A stretch of 18,842 nt of DNA. It comes from JAZGEG01 sp964346665 (GTDB taxonomy: Archaea; Aenigmatarchaeota; Aenigmatarchaeia; QMZP01; QMZT01). The stretch lies in contig CAYFVC010000021.1 in NCBI GenBank assembly GCA_964346665.1, positions 1 through 18,842 of the forward strand. The letters are read 5' to 3'. Positions 18,361 to 18,842 of the stretch are shown in pieces (positions within the stretch are counted from its first letter, which is position 1; each line of letters opens with the position of its first letter). Made by a program: the position numbers and the translations under genes. The notes beneath the pieces are model-generated. The model was not told where the DNA came from and did no database searches. It saw only the letters and a program-made list of their open reading frames with translations.

Positions 18361-18842
18361 TTAAAAATTTACGCCGAGTTTCCGAAGCTCTTTTTCGAGC
18401 GTCCGCGCGTTTTCATGTAATATCGCTCTCATCCCGAGCTCTTTCGCCGTTCGTATGTTATCCTTCCTATCGTCTATAAACACGCATTCCTTCGGTTTCA
18501 TACCAATCTCCTTTAGCATGTATTCGTAAAATCTGGGATCGGGTTTCGCTAGTTTCGTTTCGTAAGATTTGAAAATCCTGCCAAACATTCCTTCTAGCCC
18601 GTGCTTTCTGTCAAGAAAATCGAAGAACTCCCTGACGTGATTTGTCAGCGCGAAAATTCTGTATCTTTTCCTCAGCTTTTGGATGAGTGAGAAAACTTCG
18701 TTGTCCATTTCCGGAACCGAATACATCATTTCCCTCAGCATGTCCTTATCCGCTTCTACCTTCAGATCCCTTATCAAATTCTCGAAGAACTCGCTTTCGT
18801 TTATTTCTTCCAGCTTCCACATTCGCCAGTACTTCACGAACA
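18361..18842 (-). CDS. HAD-superfamily hydrolase, N-terminus cut by the window edge
   Basis: The reading frame is open to the end of the window, so the true start lies outside. Visible parts: cap helices (SEFFENLIRDL...), motif II FALTNH, motif III lysine in AKPDPRFYEYM and motif IV VFIDDRKDNI, as in sHAD/YihX-type phosphatases. The nucleophile motif DxDxT/V is missing only because it precedes the edge. The GTG at 18837 is internal, not a start. It probably dephosphorylates a small metabolite. The zinc-ribbon gene starts 44 bp downstream. Confidence 0.88.
   Translation of the reverse strand, partial: FVKYWRMWKLEEINESEFFENLIRDLKVEADKDMLREMMYSVPEMDNEVFSLIQKLRKRYRIFALTNHVREFFDFLDRKHGLEGMFGRIFKSYETKLAKPDPRFYEYMLKEIGMKPKECVFIDDRKDNIRTAKELGMRAILHENARTLEKELRKLGVNF

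Noticed and set aside
18338..18837. GTG at 18837 as the start of the HAD gene
   Set aside because: The frame continues to the window edge and the nucleophile motif expected before this point is absent, so the gene begins outside.
1..18842. CRISPR arrays, insertion sequences, integrases, toxin-antitoxin pairs
   Set aside because: No regular direct repeats with spacers, no transposase or recombinase motifs and no recognisable toxin were found on either strand.

Overview
This 18.8 kb window comes from an archaeal chromosome. Eukaryote-type translation genes (L7Ae, S28e, L24e, aEF1-beta, deoxyhypusine synthase), a VCP/Cdc48 ATPase, an archaeal CPSF2-like beta-CASP nuclease, TATA boxes 24-27 bp before many start codons, and a tRNA with bulge-helix-bulge introns all point that way. 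The tight packing and the proline-rich/coiled-coil gene pair at 8385-9691 suggest a DPANN-type lineage. That placement is an inference from remembered family patterns and was not tested.

Layout. 10-570 (-) is a class I glutamine amidotransferase. 660-1866 (+) holds an M50 intramembrane metalloprotease and a glycosylation-prone lipoprotein. 2038-4748 (+) is a three-gene operon: small winged-helix regulator, 67-aa unknown, Cdc48. 4788-5159 (+) is a small membrane protein that converges on the minus-strand ribosomal operon L7Ae-S28e-L24e (5906-5143). A small EF-hand lipoprotein (6346-6020, -) is divergent from a zinc-ribbon/aEF1-beta pair (6498-7006, +), whose spacer is filled with overlapping hairpins. 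7057-7965 (+) is a membrane-anchored wHTH protein. On the minus strand, 9691-7973 carries a coiled-coil protein, a UBA-like/polyproline/coiled-coil protein and a Nudix hydrolase. 9908-9732 (-) is tRNA-Leu(UAA) with two introns; it shares one AT-box with a divergent serine hydrolase (9965-10522, +). Next come TrpRS (-), a JAMM metallopeptidase (+), TyrRS (-), deoxyhypusine synthase (+), the beta-CASP nuclease (+) and an RtcA-like cyclase (+). The right end is a minus-strand run: HAD hydrolase (cut by the window edge), 40-aa zinc ribbon, DUF504, hexapeptide acyltransferase, DUF1405 membrane protein.

How the genes fit together. Most serve translation and RNA 3'-end metabolism: tRNA, two aminoacyl-tRNA synthetases, ribosomal proteins, elongation factor, hypusine formation, nuclease and end-cyclase. 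A second theme is protein quality control (Cdc48, JAMM, M50). First genes of transcripts are mostly leaderless, with the ATG about 25 bp from the TATA box. Internal operon genes mostly use GGTG/GGAG Shine-Dalgarno sites. All five convergent gene pairs either overlap or lie within 7 bp. No mobile element, CRISPR array, integrase or gene-free stretch over 300 bp was seen.

Strongest candidates for new biology: the two-intron tRNA-Leu, the nested hairpins before aEF1-beta, the UBA-like/polyproline/coiled-coil pair, the leaderless 15-codon ORF ahead of deoxyhypusine synthase, and the RtcA homologue with an altered metal/ATP motif but a kept catalytic histidine.
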